This document shows positions 34,626 to 46,685 of a DNA stretch of 64,000 nucleotides, one piece after another. Within the stretch, counting starts at the first letter, position 1. Each line of letters begins with the position of its first letter. The DNA is from Pocillopora verrucosa. Taxonomy: Eukaryota; Cnidaria; Anthozoa; Scleractinia; Pocilloporidae. The notes under the pieces were generated by a model. It was not told the origin of the DNA. It ran no database searches and saw only the letters and a program-made list of their open reading frames with translations. The stretch is from contig NC_089319.1 in assembly GCF_036669915.1 (NCBI RefSeq), positions 21,477,885 to 21,541,884 on the forward strand, written 5' to 3'. The translations under genes and the position numbers were made by a program.

Positions 34626-36772
34626 CTCAACTCCCATATTCTGGCTGAACAGTCCTCCCCACCAGTGAACATCTATTTATCATCCTCATGAAATCCCACA
34701 GCAGTCACATTCTTGGATACACCATCATAACTCATAACCTTAAACAGAATTAAGTATAAAAATGAATTGGGAAACTCAAGTCAAACTTCTTTCCCATCCT
34801 AAAGAAGGGCACTTAAAATTCCCAGGGTTAGGATTTAAAAAATCTTAATGATTGGAAAAAAATTGTAAACCAGCTAACTTGAGGTAGGAAATAATCATTA
34901 GGAATGTCCCTTGAAAAGGCAACTTGATGTAGAGTCTAACCCTCAAAATATTACAAAAGGTGAAAAATTCAGAAGAAGCAATGAGTCCTTCACACTTTAA
35001 TACCAAGTTTGGAGCAAGACACAAACACAGACTCAATTTCAATTATTATCTGCTAGCATTCCTTAATTAGTATTGAATGATGAGATTTCTAGAGACAACA
35101 GCTGACTGAATGTTGAGTACAAATCAATCATAACTGTTTAATTAATAAAATACCACTAACATGGCGGAGAAAATCAGGTACAGACCCATCAAGAAAGGAG
35201 TACAGAACCCAAATTTTTGCTGGTGTAAAATAATGATGCCCACCATGTTATTGGGAGGGAGGTGGGTTTGAAACCATTTTTTGTAAGGTTTTAGGGGTTA
35301 AAAATCTCTAATGGCCCCAAAAATTGTACCCAATTTTCCTGCAATTTTAATGGCTTTTAAATCTAAAATAATAGCAAACTTGTGCTAAATGACTTACAGC
35401 ATTAGGATTGCTTCAATTGATATCATACAAGCATATGTGTTGATATCCTGAGGGAAATAAAAAATAAAAAGAGATGTTGGTGTAAATTTAAATCAGTTCT
35501 GCGGTTACTAATACTCGGTTACTATACTCTTTCTTTTGAATAGAACTAGGAGAATGAAATAATTTAATGATACACAGTCAGCTCAGCCTTCAAAGTAATG
35601 GTTGATCACTCTAGACAAATTCCTTTCTCAACTCAGAAGTCAAGATCAAGTTACCTGCAGCAGCTAACAACTGTCTGTCTGGTGTGATCTGCCTTGCATT
35701 GACTTGCTAATACAATAGAGTTTAAGATCACAACATCTACATTTATAACAATTAAGGGTATACAGTTACAACCTGTGACAAAAATTAATCACCATAAAAC
35801 CCTCACACAGCCACTTTGTAAGAAGTAATAGGAAATGAAATAATTTGAAAATAAACCAAAATTCCTCTCAATGCCCTCAAAATATCAGTGCTCACAGTAC
35901 AAGAACAAAAAGAAAAGAAAACAAAAATATCACATTTCTCTGTGGGAGAAGGGATAAAACTAGAGGTAGTAAAGATAGAATCTTGAAATTTGCTCCTAGG
36001 TGGGTTGTATTTAGTCAACGAGAATGTATATTGTAACCAAATTTAAAACAAATTTTGTTACAACTAATTGCACGGTTTATACTCGGAATAATCCTAGATT
36101 AAGAGGGAATTCATGGCTTTTTTTGCAGCCCGAAAAACATGAGACTTGCTTAGGATACAAACATTATCTTGTTACCTTTACTACCACATGAGTTAACCTT
36201 TAACTCCCAAAAGTGATTGTATGTAACAAGTAACTTATAATCTCTTTACCATCCATTCATTATCCAGCAAAAAGTGTTATGGGGATCAATGTTATCAGGT
36301 ACATGTGAAAGTTGCTATCTTGATTTCACGCCAGATTCTCGTTGCTAGTTTACAAGGAAATGTGTAGCAGCTGAAGTAGAATACTAACGATCCCTTCTTG
36401 GGAGTTGATTGGTTACACCTTCTGTTCTCTAATTAGAGCTTGAGGTTGTGTCCCATGGAATTGCGTTGGTGTTGCAGTGAAGACAATTTCAAGATACATT
36501 GCGGGCCTCTCAACCTATCTGCTCTAGGTCGTTCGTACACTCAAGTTTTTCAGGTCGTCAGGTTTTTTCTCCTTCGATAAACACCGTGCAAGTGTAACGT
36601 TTTGTGTCGTTTGCAATGAACTAGATTTTACAAATGCAAAGGATACGGAGTCTGGATGCTGTACAGTGCGGAGGCATATTCCACTATGTGCTTGCCAGAA
36701 CTTAATGGCATGATCATATCCTACTGTGGCTAAAACAACCGGTTCACTTTAACCTTCTGTTTCGGCCGTCAT
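34626..36772 (-). pseudogene. LST8 pseudogene (second copy, 5' part)
   Basis: Four exons with intact splice sites: 36772-36647, 35706-35655, 35447-35398 and 34738-34626. They encode LST8 blocks ([74 protein letters not shown]). Three in-frame stops break it: codon 8 of exon 1 (TAA at 36751-36749, where the first copy has TCA), a TGA in exon 3 after YDIN, and a TAG in exon 4 before MFTGG. No further LST8 exons follow; the Caskin-derived segment and a LINE lie beyond. It duplicates the 1-855 copy together with the divergent Asteroid promoter. Confidence 0.9.
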
Positions 36773-37139
36773 CTTCTTGGCGTGGACGAGGAAGAAATTT
36801 CGTGCAAAAGAGCTGGTTTAGAGAAAGTCGCGGTCTATTTAGCCGCTGATTCTATGTCACTGGCTCAAGGTGATTTTACTTTCTTTCCAGGGAGGGGCAA
36901 AATGTGGATAATACCAAGAAGACAGATGAAAGAAGAAAACTTTTAAATTACCTATTTTAGACAGATTATCTTTGTGGTTTTTTCTCAAATCCATATAAAA
37001 ATGTCCAAGGACTATTCAGCTCTATTGATTTACACAAGGGCTACAACAGTTGGGCTCCCACCCTCCCAAGAAATCACTCGCATTTCATGCGCCTGGAACA
37101 TCATGATTTGATAGAGGAAGAGGGGCTTTGCATCTAGCA
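36773..37139. promoter_or_regulatory. Duplicated head-to-head promoter region upstream of Asteroid-like gene 4
   Basis: Copy of 856-1280. The shared stretch ACAACAGTTGGGCTCCCACC and the ATTTGATAGAGGAA before the ATG are kept. It is about 58 bp shorter because of a deletion near 36830. With the LST8 side dead, only the Asteroid side needs it. Confidence 0.5.
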
Positions 37140-39252
37140 ATGGGGGTTCGAGGACTTACAAGTTATATCAACTCAATCGGAACGCTTTGGACACAGATCG
37201 ATCTTAAAAATACAAAACTTATCATCGATGGATCTTGTCTGTGCCATTATCTTTACTATAGCAATGGCTTAAACTGCCGATGTGGTGGTCAGTACCAAGA
37301 ATATTATGATGCTGTAGTTTCGTTTTTCGATGCTCTGGTTTCGAACGGCGTGGAGGCCTATGTTGTATTCGATGGAGCACATGATCCCAGCGACAAGAAA
37401 TTAGAGACACGTATAGCACGAACCAACGAGAGGGTTAGAAAATCAAATGCTCTGTCGATGTCCGCTGATGATTTTTTACTTCCGCTTTTGGCGATGCACG
37501 TGTTCGTGGACGCACTCAGGAATCGCGGCGTAAAATTCGTTTTCAGTGACTGGTAGGAGTGGTTTATTTGTAATAATGTGCATTCAAAATGATATGAAGA
37601 GAAGTAGCCCGTATAGCGTCTCTTAATGACTCCACCATAGAGGCTTTTGATCATATCGAAACAACAGCAAAATATAACCTTCGACTGGACAAAACACGGT
37701 CATTGTTATGAAGGAAACTACAGTAACAATTTTGTAGAAACTTAATTGGGCTGCACAATTTTTCAAGTCACATAACAAGTTAAATATACTGTTACGTTAG
37801 GAGACTAAAGCCTCCTATGTAGGCCTTTTTCTTATTTTTGGATGAGATTTCTTTTCAAATGAAAAATCACGCACATGTGGAAGGGACGCTAGAAGAGGCT
37901 TGGTAGATATTACTTCTCCAGCTCTTGGCTCGCCCTAAAAGATATACATCTAACCTCACTTCCTTTTTTTTCACAACAGCGAAGCCGACACAGAAATTGC
38001 CTCGTTGGCTTATGGGTGGAGTTGTCCAGTTCTTAGCAATGACAGTGACTTCTTTATCTTTGACATCAAAGCTGGGTACATTCCTTTTGAATTCTTGGAA
38101 TGGAATTCCAGTTCTTTGACAGCGAGTGTTTTCTATCGGCAAAAACTGGCGTCGCACCACCGAATTCGTGCAGAATTAATTCCCTTATGGGCTTCGTTGG
38201 CAGGAAATGACTACGTGAGTCGTGATTTATCATCTACGTTTAATCGTGCGTTGAATGGTTTTCAGACTTTCAACCATATTAGATTTGAAAGCATTGCGAA
38301 CATGCTATCCAAACTTCGCGACTCAAACGAGGAAGAGGCTTTGAAATGTGCCTTGAAAATGATGAAGTCAGCTGAAAACAGAGAACAACTTAGACAAGCT
38401 GTTGAACTTTCTCTCCAGGAATACACACTTTCAGAGTCGAATCTATCGCGCTATTTCCAAGACGACATAGTCTCTAGCTCCCTTAGAACGCAGAGTAATC
38501 GCGAGATCAATCAGTGGGTCTTGCGCAGGTTCCGAAATGGAAAGTTTTCCTCCAAATGCATCAGCAGTTTGACATCGGGGAAACTGTTCCTGGAAATTCC
38601 CGTTGAAAATTGTAGAGAAATATCGGCGAACTGTTGCTCTAAGCGGCTAAGGAGATACGTGTATGGAATTTTGAACGATGCTGAAACAAAAGCAGAAGGA
38701 AATATAAAGGTGATCCAAGAATGGGACAGAGAGGGCTTAATTGTCCAACAATCAATTGTAAAACCCTACCAAGAAGGCGTGGTCCCTTCTTTGAGCCTAA
38801 TCCCGTACCTCTATCTCGGAGAGCGTGTAAAATTTTTGTTGTTTGCACTCGATTCGGACACCACAGCTGTCAGGTCCTTAGGTAAAAGGTTTATTTTGAT
38901 TGCCTCATCACTTCGTTACCTCATAAAAAACGCGCATCCACCCTTGGAGACAAACCGTCTGATTGCTTTGCTGTGTTGCTATGTCAACTTGGAGAATGGC
39001 GAGTTATACAATAGTAAAGAAACCACTGTAAGCCCCCACCGCTCCTCATGGCCGTTTGACATACGAGCGGCGCAAAGCTTTGCTCAGTGGCAGTGTGTTC
39101 TAAGAGATGCAATTCATCTAAACTTTAATTTGTTTGAGCCTGTACCTGTACCATGTATTCATAAGACGTTCAATGGAAAAATGGCACAAAAACTGCTTGA
39201 AAGTTTGCAACAAGGTAAGTCTGAAAATCAACCAAAACTTAATAGAGGTTAG
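37140..39252 (+). CDS. ASTE1-like: Asteroid-like XPG/FEN1-family nuclease, gene 4
   Basis: Exons 37140-37552 and 37980-39252 join in phase 2 to 1686 bases, 561 aa. It starts MGVRGLTSYINSIG and is a close duplicate of gene 1 (long stretches of exon 1 are identical). Acidic motifs IIDG, VFDG, EAD, SNDSDFF and GNDYV are kept, as is QWQCVLRDAIHLN. The usual donor after CAACAAG (39214/39215) is present, but no homologue of exon 3 was found before the next Asteroid copy at 39638. The end assumed here therefore reads through that donor to the TAG after PKLNRG. If it is spliced, the real last exon is unknown. It has lost the basic tail seen in gene 1. Intron 1 lacks the SINE of gene 1. Confidence 0.78.
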
Positions 39253-39637
39253 TATTTGTCAGCTAACAAAACAGCTAACCCTCGATTTCGATTCTTTCGT
39301 TTTCTATCTTTATGTTGAAAACCCACGAAGCCAAATTGGCCCCTTTTTTTAAAAGAATGTTGTCCTCGAGAGGCGCTACTGAAAGTCAAGGTCCTCTTTA
39401 GATCTCCTGATCCTTGGATTCCATTTCATGTAAATTTTACATCAGCAAAATTTAGACTTAGAACACTGACTAAGACGCTGCACGGAAGCCAAACCCTACA
39501 TATTCCTGGTCTTAATTGCCATATTCAGTTTTGTTCCCAGTACAACCAAGTCCCTCCTAAACGCGAAAGTCATACAGCGGAATGAGCACTAATGAGGATG
39601 ATCGATAACACTGAGCAAATGATTTAAGTGTAAGGTA
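39253..39637. other. Spacer, nothing recognised
   Basis: Between Asteroid-like gene 4 and broken copy 5. No exon-3 homologue, repeat or RNA was seen. Confidence 0.5.
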
Positions 39638-40436
39638 ATGGGCGTTCGTGGACTCTTTAGTTTCCTCAAACCAATCGAAGAGATTTGGACAACGATCGAA
39701 CTACGAGAGAAACAGCTCGTCATAGATGGATCAGCTTTATGCAACTCTCTCTACGCAGACAATGGCCTCGATCGACGATGTGGGGGGTAATATAACGAAT
39801 TCTATAACATAATAGTGTCTTTCTTTCAATCTCTACGTTCTGTGGGTGTAGAATCATTCGTAGTCCTCGATGGCGCAAATATCAGTGATAATAAATTGGA
39901 CACCTACAAAAAGAGGTCGGAAGAGAGAATCCAGACAGCTGATATGCTAGCAAAGAACCCAGCAGCAGCAAATAAGGATGTCTTCGTGTACCCTGTTTTG
40001 TTGAATATCGTATTCACGCGAGCGCTCAGGGATCTTGGCGTAAAATTCGCTGTCTCTGACCGGTAAGTTGAGAATAAACTTCATGTTAGTCTCATCGGTA
40101 GGGAGTAACCCTCTCTCCTTCAAAGGTGCATAAATTCAGTTTACAAACGCATCATTAATTGAAAAAACCGCAACATATAAAATAATTACCAGCTCATTGC
40201 GAGTGTACAAATGGTTCTGTTTGCAGGCGATGTTGCCGTCAGGATGCAAAGCTTACGTTTATGAACCACAGAAGAAAAAACGGCAAAGAGAAAAATCCCT
40301 AAGACGTGACCTTCCGGCCAACAAGAGAGGTATCACCACCCAAGAGGGCAGCGCCGACAGCTTCTTGGAACTTAGCACAGCGCCACTGCCGTCTTACGAT
40401 CCGATGGTGATTGACAAAGGGAAACCAAACTAAAAT
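39638..40436 (+). pseudogene. Asteroid-like pseudogene 5 (nonsense plus internal deletion)
   Basis: Exon 1 (39638-40062) keeps start, IIDG-type (VIDG) and VLDG motifs and a GTAAG donor. Codon 51 is TAA (39788-39790) where the other copies have Gln in RCGGQY. Exons 2 and 3 are gone. Only about 160 bp later comes a TTGCAG acceptor and a homologue of gene 2's exon 4 (from 40227). In the homologous phase it stops at 40262-40264. In another frame it is open to 40433 with a very basic stretch (QKKKRQREKSLRRD), perhaps the ancestral tail. Confidence 0.8.
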
Positions 40437-41515
40437 TACAGTCAGATGCCCTCCAAAAATCACAGGGGAATATTCTTCAATGTTCCCGTTCTGCCTCTCG
40501 CTCAAAAAAACGAAAGGAAAGAATTTACATCTTCGACCTATTCTCTTTTCCTCTAGTAAAGAAGAAGAAACGAAGGGTCAGCGGAAAGTGCCAAATGCTA
40601 ACGCGCACCGACTAAGATTAGATAACGATTTTCTGACTTTTGTGAACGTTAGTTTTAAATGTTTGACATACCATTACCTTTTTAAAAAGTTTGTTTTCTT
40701 TTTATTCTTTTTCAATCATAACATTTAATTTACATAAACATTATTTGGAGAATTTTTAGCATAATAATTTCATTCCCTGAAGCTTAGGTCGGATAAATTA
40801 AAAGTAAGGAGTTATAATTCCACTTTTACTCGCTGCAGTGCCTGCGTCAGTTTACTTTTAAATACATTATATGTTGAATGGATACCCACATTAGCGTTGT
40901 TAAATATCTCGAGTTAGTGAGGGACTAGGAATTTTCTTTTCAGTTTATGCTGTTATATGTTAGCCAATCATTAAATGATTTTCTCACCAGCACGAACACC
41001 GCTGAAGTTCCTTGATGAATTAGAGTGCCTACGTAGCTCAGGATTCTACAGTTCCTTTCTTATCTCACGTTTACAGTATAAAAATTCATTTCCGAATCAC
41101 CTTTAGCCTCTTTTTTAAGACGAGGCCTGATGCTCAACCATTCGTATGAATATGAATTTATTTGCACGTGAATGAAAACTTATAATCATATGGTAGAATG
41201 AGCACCAGGACTCGCTTTGAAAATGAGGCCAAAGGTAATTCGAAAATGGCCTAATATTCGCGAATATTCCATCATCTGGACTTTTATCTAAAAATTACTG
41301 CCTCTTCGCACGATTTCCTAACAAATTGCGAAACTCGAGTCTCCTGAATTACGTCTCCCAAGCAAAACAAAATGAATACAAACTCAAGTTATGACGTTAT
41401 TATTGTTGATATACCTGTCAAAACGTTCAGACGCCACGCTCAACCTCGTTTCAGGCCCTTCGAAGGGATGCCACTTTTTGTTAACGACGCGCCTTAAGTT
41501 TTTTTCATCAAGGTA
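40437..41515. other. Spacer, nothing recognised
   Basis: AT-rich spacer between broken Asteroid copies 5 and 6. The open frame 40411-40728 has a hydrophobic end but no family resemblance. The last part (about 41480-41515) resembles the 5' flank of copy 5. Confidence 0.45.
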
Positions 41516-44500
41516 ATGGGCGTTAGTGGACTCTTCTTTAGTTTCCTCCAAAACCAATCGGAAGAAGATTTGGACAACGATTCGAACATACGAGAGCAAA
41601 AAGCTCGTCATAGACATGGGATCGGCTTTTTATGCAACTCGTCTCTACTCAGGACAATGGCCTCGATCGAACGATGTGGGTGGGCAATATAACGAATTCT
41701 ATAAAATAATAATGTCTTTCTTCTTGAATCTCTAACATTCTGTGGGTTGTAGAATCATTCGTAAGTCCATCGATGGCGCAAATATCAGCGATTAGAAATT
41801 GGACACCTACAAAAAGAGGTCAAAAGAGAGAATCCAGACAGCTGATACGCTAGCAAAGAACCCACCAGCAGCAAATAAGGATGGTCCTTCGTTGTACCCT
41901 CTTTTGTTGAATTTTGTTGTTTAAGCGCGAGCACTCAGGGATCTTGGCGTAAAAGGCGCTGTCTCTGACTGGTAGGTTGAGAAAAAACATGAAATAGATA
42001 ACATATAATCAGAGTTATTCTACTTTGAACACTTTTAATTTAGAAGACACGGCATGGAATGGATCTCGTCCAAAGCATCCGTTAATGTTGGTTATATTCA
42101 GTTTACCTGCTATGGTTCATCCTATGAAACCACTTGTAAAAAAAAAAGACAGCGTGAAGCCCGGGAAGTTATAACTACGAAAGGGAGATAGTCGAGAGAT
42201 TTCATTTTGCCTCCGATTTTGGCCGAAGGGATCACCCCCCGACGACGTTTTGAAGAGTATTCCTTACGCGAAAACTGATTCGAGCTGGAACTTTTTTTCA
42301 AGGCTATTTGGAAATTATAAAAACAATCTTCGTTTCATATTCGCTTTTGTCTGTATTTAAAAATTCAATGGCGCTCATACGGGTCGGAGAAAAAAGATGG
42401 GCGGCAAGCTGCCTATATTCTAATTCGAAGAAGGCAATTATTTTTACTGATAAAAACGGTCATTCGTGTGTGCGTTGCGTGTGCGGGTTGGGTGAATGTG
42501 AAAAGGAGGCGACGCTACTACTCCTCGACGAACAGCTTACGATAATTAGCTTATTTAATGACCACGTGTTTTTAAATGAATTATATAACAGTGTAACATA
42601 ATCAATATTTAAAAGTCACATTCAGGTCTCCTTCTTTCTTTTCTAGTGAAGCGGATTCTGAAATCGCGTCTTTAAGCTAATGCTTTTGAAATGCCCTGTT
42701 CTAAGCAACGACAGCGACTTCTTTATCTTCGATGTTGAAGGTGGTTTTTATTCCACTCTCCTCTTTCCAAGTGGCAGAGCTGTCCCTGCAACAGCCCGCA
42801 TTTTTCTATCGCAAAACAATTGGCAGAGTATTTTGGAATTCACTCAGAATTGCTTCCTCTATTTGCCTCCCTGGTGGGAAATGATTACGTAAACTTGGAG
42901 CTAACTAGAGCCATTCTCCATGAGAATTTGCGGCGGCAGGGCACCTTCTATAAGTAAAAAACGAAGAAAAGTTCCGAGCCATTGCGAAATGACTTCTTCA
43001 AAAAGAGCAACCTGACATCACAGAAAAAGAGGCGATTGAATTTGCAATACGACGTTGTTCCTCAGGACAGGTAAGTAATAATGAATTAAAACGAGCTGCC
43101 GAGATTTCCCTCCAAGAATACACGATCACAGAAAAGCATTTGGTGGGATGATTTTGAACGCAATGTATATCTTCAAGCTCTCTTAAAATTCAAAACAACC
43201 AAGAAATGGAAGAGTGTGTTTTGCGGCAGGTTCCGCGATGGAAGGTTTTCCACCAGTTTGCATGAGCAGGTCTGGCTGTCAGGGAAACGTCAGGCTTAGA
43301 TTTCAAGTAAAAATATGGAAGAAAGAACGTCGGCAAATCGCTGTTCCCAGTCTCTGAGAGCATACTCTATGGAATTTTTGACCAGTGCTTCCCATTGACG
43401 GAGGGCGGGAGAAGAACGATTGTTCAAGAATGGGACAGAGTGGGTCATCAGGTCGAGGTCTTAGAAGTACTCTCACCCACCGATGGTTGAAAACGTACCA
43501 CGTTGAGGTGAGATACGAAGCCTTAGTCCGGATAATAAGTTATGCGATTGTTGTTGGACGCGCTTGACTCAAAACCACAACCAACATCAAGTCATGGGCC
43601 GACGGGTAGGTTAAAGTTAGTTGTTGCAGCGTCACTTCGTTTTCTGGCCATAAACGCTTACACCAAAATTGGAGCCCAACCATCCTTCGCGCTTAATAAC
43701 TCTGCAGTTGTGTTAAACTAGAGGACGGTTCTTTGGAAAGAATATTTCGAAAATTGCGATGGGGAAGCCTTTGATGTGCGAGCGGGCGCACAGGCTTTTC
43801 TCAGTCGGCAGTGTTGTTTTTTGAGAGATGCCATCCATCTAAACGTGTTTTGGAGGAGCCCGTTGATGACACCTTTGCAATCCGCAAGATTTTCAATGGA
43901 CAACCTGGTGCCATCACCTCAAGAGGGAATTGGCGAGAGGTACACTTTCCAATCAGATAAAGAAGGCCCGTAGGAGTGTTGTTAATGATGTTAAATGCAT
44001 GAGTGGGGGGGGGGGGGGGGGAGGGGAAGGGGGTGGTAACATGAAAAAAGTGTGGGCGTAAAAGGTTAAGGAGGTTTCGCCCGCGTGACCTGCAAGCTCG
44101 CACCTTATCATGTTCGCTCGAATTACGACGAGTTTACCCCTGGTCCAACTGATTAAGGTCCAGGCGAACATATTATATTTGATGGCCCTCATGCTCTTGG
44201 TCGTTTTTTCGATTACCTGTGATCCTTCTTTAACCCTACTTTTCGCTCTTTATTTCTTTAAATACTTTTTGACTGATGAAGAATTCGAAATGGCCACTGC
44301 ACCCATACCTTAACACATGGCAACCGTTTTCTAGTGTAACGTACACACGTGTCCTCTTCTTCATCACGTTTTTTTTCTGTTTTATTTACATTTTGTATTA
44401 AAAGGGTACCAATTATGTACTTACTTTCCAGATAACTGAAGTGACACCTGACATCAAGATACTGCATCTTGTTAAGTTTTCGGAGGAAATGCCTGTAATC

Positions 44501-45109
44501 GCAACCTAGGGATCTCTTTTTATGAACGCTATTATTTGCCAGGTATTGTATACAAGCTTCATTCGTGTTATCGGTTCCCTGATGAAATGCGATGGCGTAG
44601 AAAACAGGTTGAAACTGATAGTTTGCCTTTCTCATCCAGGTTTCCCGGTAGAATCCTTGATTCTAACTCCAAGCAGCCTTTCTCGGTATCGCAAGCTTTA
44701 TACAGGAATCACTGCCGACCCGGAGCAAAGAGGTAGAATGATGAATTTCCCCTATAGTTTAATTTAAACTCTCCTTGTTCCCGCGTGTAAGTTTACATTT
44801 TAATGTTTAAAAACACGGTATCAAGAAAGTTAACAGTATTGTTTCTTGACTTGTTCTTAAAGTTCTTGAAGAATGATTTCAGCTTACTTCCACAAAATCC
44901 ATTTCTCAGTCAAAGACAAATTATAAACCGTTTCCTTGCAGAAGAAATTGCAGCCGGAATCCAGAAGTGACAATTCCGTGCATCAAGGAACTAAGGGTAC
45001 TAGTACCAAAAATGGGAACGTCGACAGCACCGTCAACCTCTCTGAGCTCAAGAAACAGCATCTGCGGCTTCTTACAATTCGACAGGTGCTCAAAGAAAGA
45101 GAGAAATAA
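41516..45109 (+). pseudogene. Asteroid-like copy 6, broken by many single-base indels
   Basis: All parts of a four-exon Asteroid gene are present: exon 1 about 41516-41971, exon 2 about 42645-43955, exon 3 44640-44732 (93 bases, intact, VESLILTPSSLSRYRKLY), exon 4 from 44942. Exons 1 and 2 shift frame repeatedly. Compared with copy 5 or genes 2 and 3, most differences are extra single bases (for example GACTCTTCTTTAG against GACTCTTTAG, and GGTGGTTTTTATTCC against the expected GGTGGTTTTATTCC). The motifs are readable in pieces: SNDSDFF, LLPLFASLVGNDYV. Exon 4 is open from its acceptor to TAA at 45107-45109 (ELKKQHLRLLTIRQVL) but one base out of phase with exon 3. It is either a pseudogene or a true gene spoiled by sequence errors. 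Confidence 0.8.
44005..44021. repeat. 17-base G run
   Basis: Homopolymer followed by AGGGGAAGGGGG, just after the exon 2 end of broken copy 6. A place where sequence length is unreliable. Confidence 0.8.
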
Positions 45110-45779
45110 ACTGCCAAACGCCACTGCCTTCCTTCAAATATTCCATAGATGTCAATTCTGCAGAAGTTCTACCCATAAGCTTCACCCTTCTCTGCCCAAC
45201 AGTTTCCAGCCTCCCGCTCGGTCGATGGACGAAAAGCAAGAGTCTGTACTTTCAGCCCACGGTGTCTGTCCTCAAAGTGAAAGTAAACCTCGAGCTAACA
45301 AGGACGGGACGGGAAGGAGTGAATTGATACAGCGGTACCTAGCTGCCCCGACTTCCGATCAAATTAAAAATTGTCAAGTCAGTGTTAGCTTGCCTCGTTT
45401 TGGTTGTAATATTTTAATTCGTAAACTTGCTATAAATTTTTTCAATTAATCGTCAACTAACAAGATAAATTCTATCAGAATTATAGAAATACCTCAGACA
45501 AAAGGGACTTAACGTAGATAGGAATATCCTGGAGCCTGTTTAAGATGCGCACTAGCATTACAGGGTCAAAGACACTAACAATTTCGAAGGAATATTCCTT
45601 TTTTGCCCGTTTAACTCGTACGAATTATATTTTATTGCTTATATACTGCATTAATAGAAGCAAATCGTGTAACAATTGAAGCGGTAGAGAAGTTTCAATC
45701 CTACAATAACGTAAATAACAACATTTTTGTCCGTTTGAAGGTCTGCATTAATGGTTTCTACGCGTCTTTACATTTAGCC

Positions 45780-46685
45780 AACTACAGTCAATCTTGTATC
45801 AAGCGGCCACCCAAGGGGTTCCACAGAATAAGGGCATCATATAAAAAGGCCATTTTAGTCATAATTGACCACTTAATGTACACAAACTCCCTCAAAAATA
45901 TTACAAAAATTGATTTCGGGAGAGAAACATAGATTCACTATTTTACTTAAATAGTATTTATTTGAATACTTCCGCTTTAAGTGACCGTTCAACACAGGTG
46001 TAAGACAATAGAAAGAAGCCGTCAGTACTTACTCCAAGGCGAACGCTTAATAGAGGTGAAAATTGATTAAGGGGAAACAAATTCGGGACTTTGACAACCG
46101 ACCGCTTAGTGTAAAGTGACCGCTTAATACGGTGCCTCTTAACTCAGGCTCGACGATACTTACATTTATACATGTTCCTAAAATAAAACGTAAATTGTAC
46201 AACTATCAAGTGTCGTTAGTATAGTTTAGTAAGGCCATTGATAGACATTTTGTTGATATGTGTTTACTTGCAATTAACTGTTGAAAACAGCTGTAGTCAC
46301 ATTCAAGCTGTATGAGCAGTCAACTACGGGGTACGGCGGGGTGACCGCTTAATTCAGGTTTACCGCTTAAGACAAGTTTCACAGAATAGGGGTGAAATAA
46401 GAAACGATGAAAAACGCCATGTTACGCTATAATTGATCTTTCAATATAAAAAAAACTCGCTAAAAAATACCACTTACATTGATTTCGGGAGAGAAATGTG
46501 GATTACACTTGACTCAAGAGGTTATTCTCAGTTTTATCTGTGGAGTGTCCGCTTCAAATGACCGCTAAATATGGGTGAAGGACAATACATCATTCAGAGG
46601 TGACCAGTGATTAAGGGGAAGAAAGTTTGACAACCGACCGCTTAATACGGGGTGACCGCTTAATTCAGGTTCGGCTGTATTCCTA
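45780..46685. repeat. Two diverged copies of a GACCGCTTAAT-bearing repeat
   Basis: About 45785-46140 and 46335-46685 share the same order. CAAG...TTCACAGAATA, then CATA/GCTATAATTGA, then ATTGATTTCGGGAGAGAAA, then TGACCG and TGAAGG/GTAAG.ACAATA, then TTTGACAACCGACCGCTTA and GTGACCGCTTAAT recur in both. The motif GACCGCTTA occurs five or more times. A dispersed, internally repetitive element; no coding potential. Confidence 0.7.

Noticed and set aside
40411..40728. 105-aa open frame after broken copy 5
   Set aside because: No similarity, low-complexity hydrophobic end, no splice or start support.
42308..42601. 97-aa open frame inside copy 6 intron 1
   Set aside because: It lies between Asteroid exons 1 and 2; the Cys-containing stretch matches no family I know.
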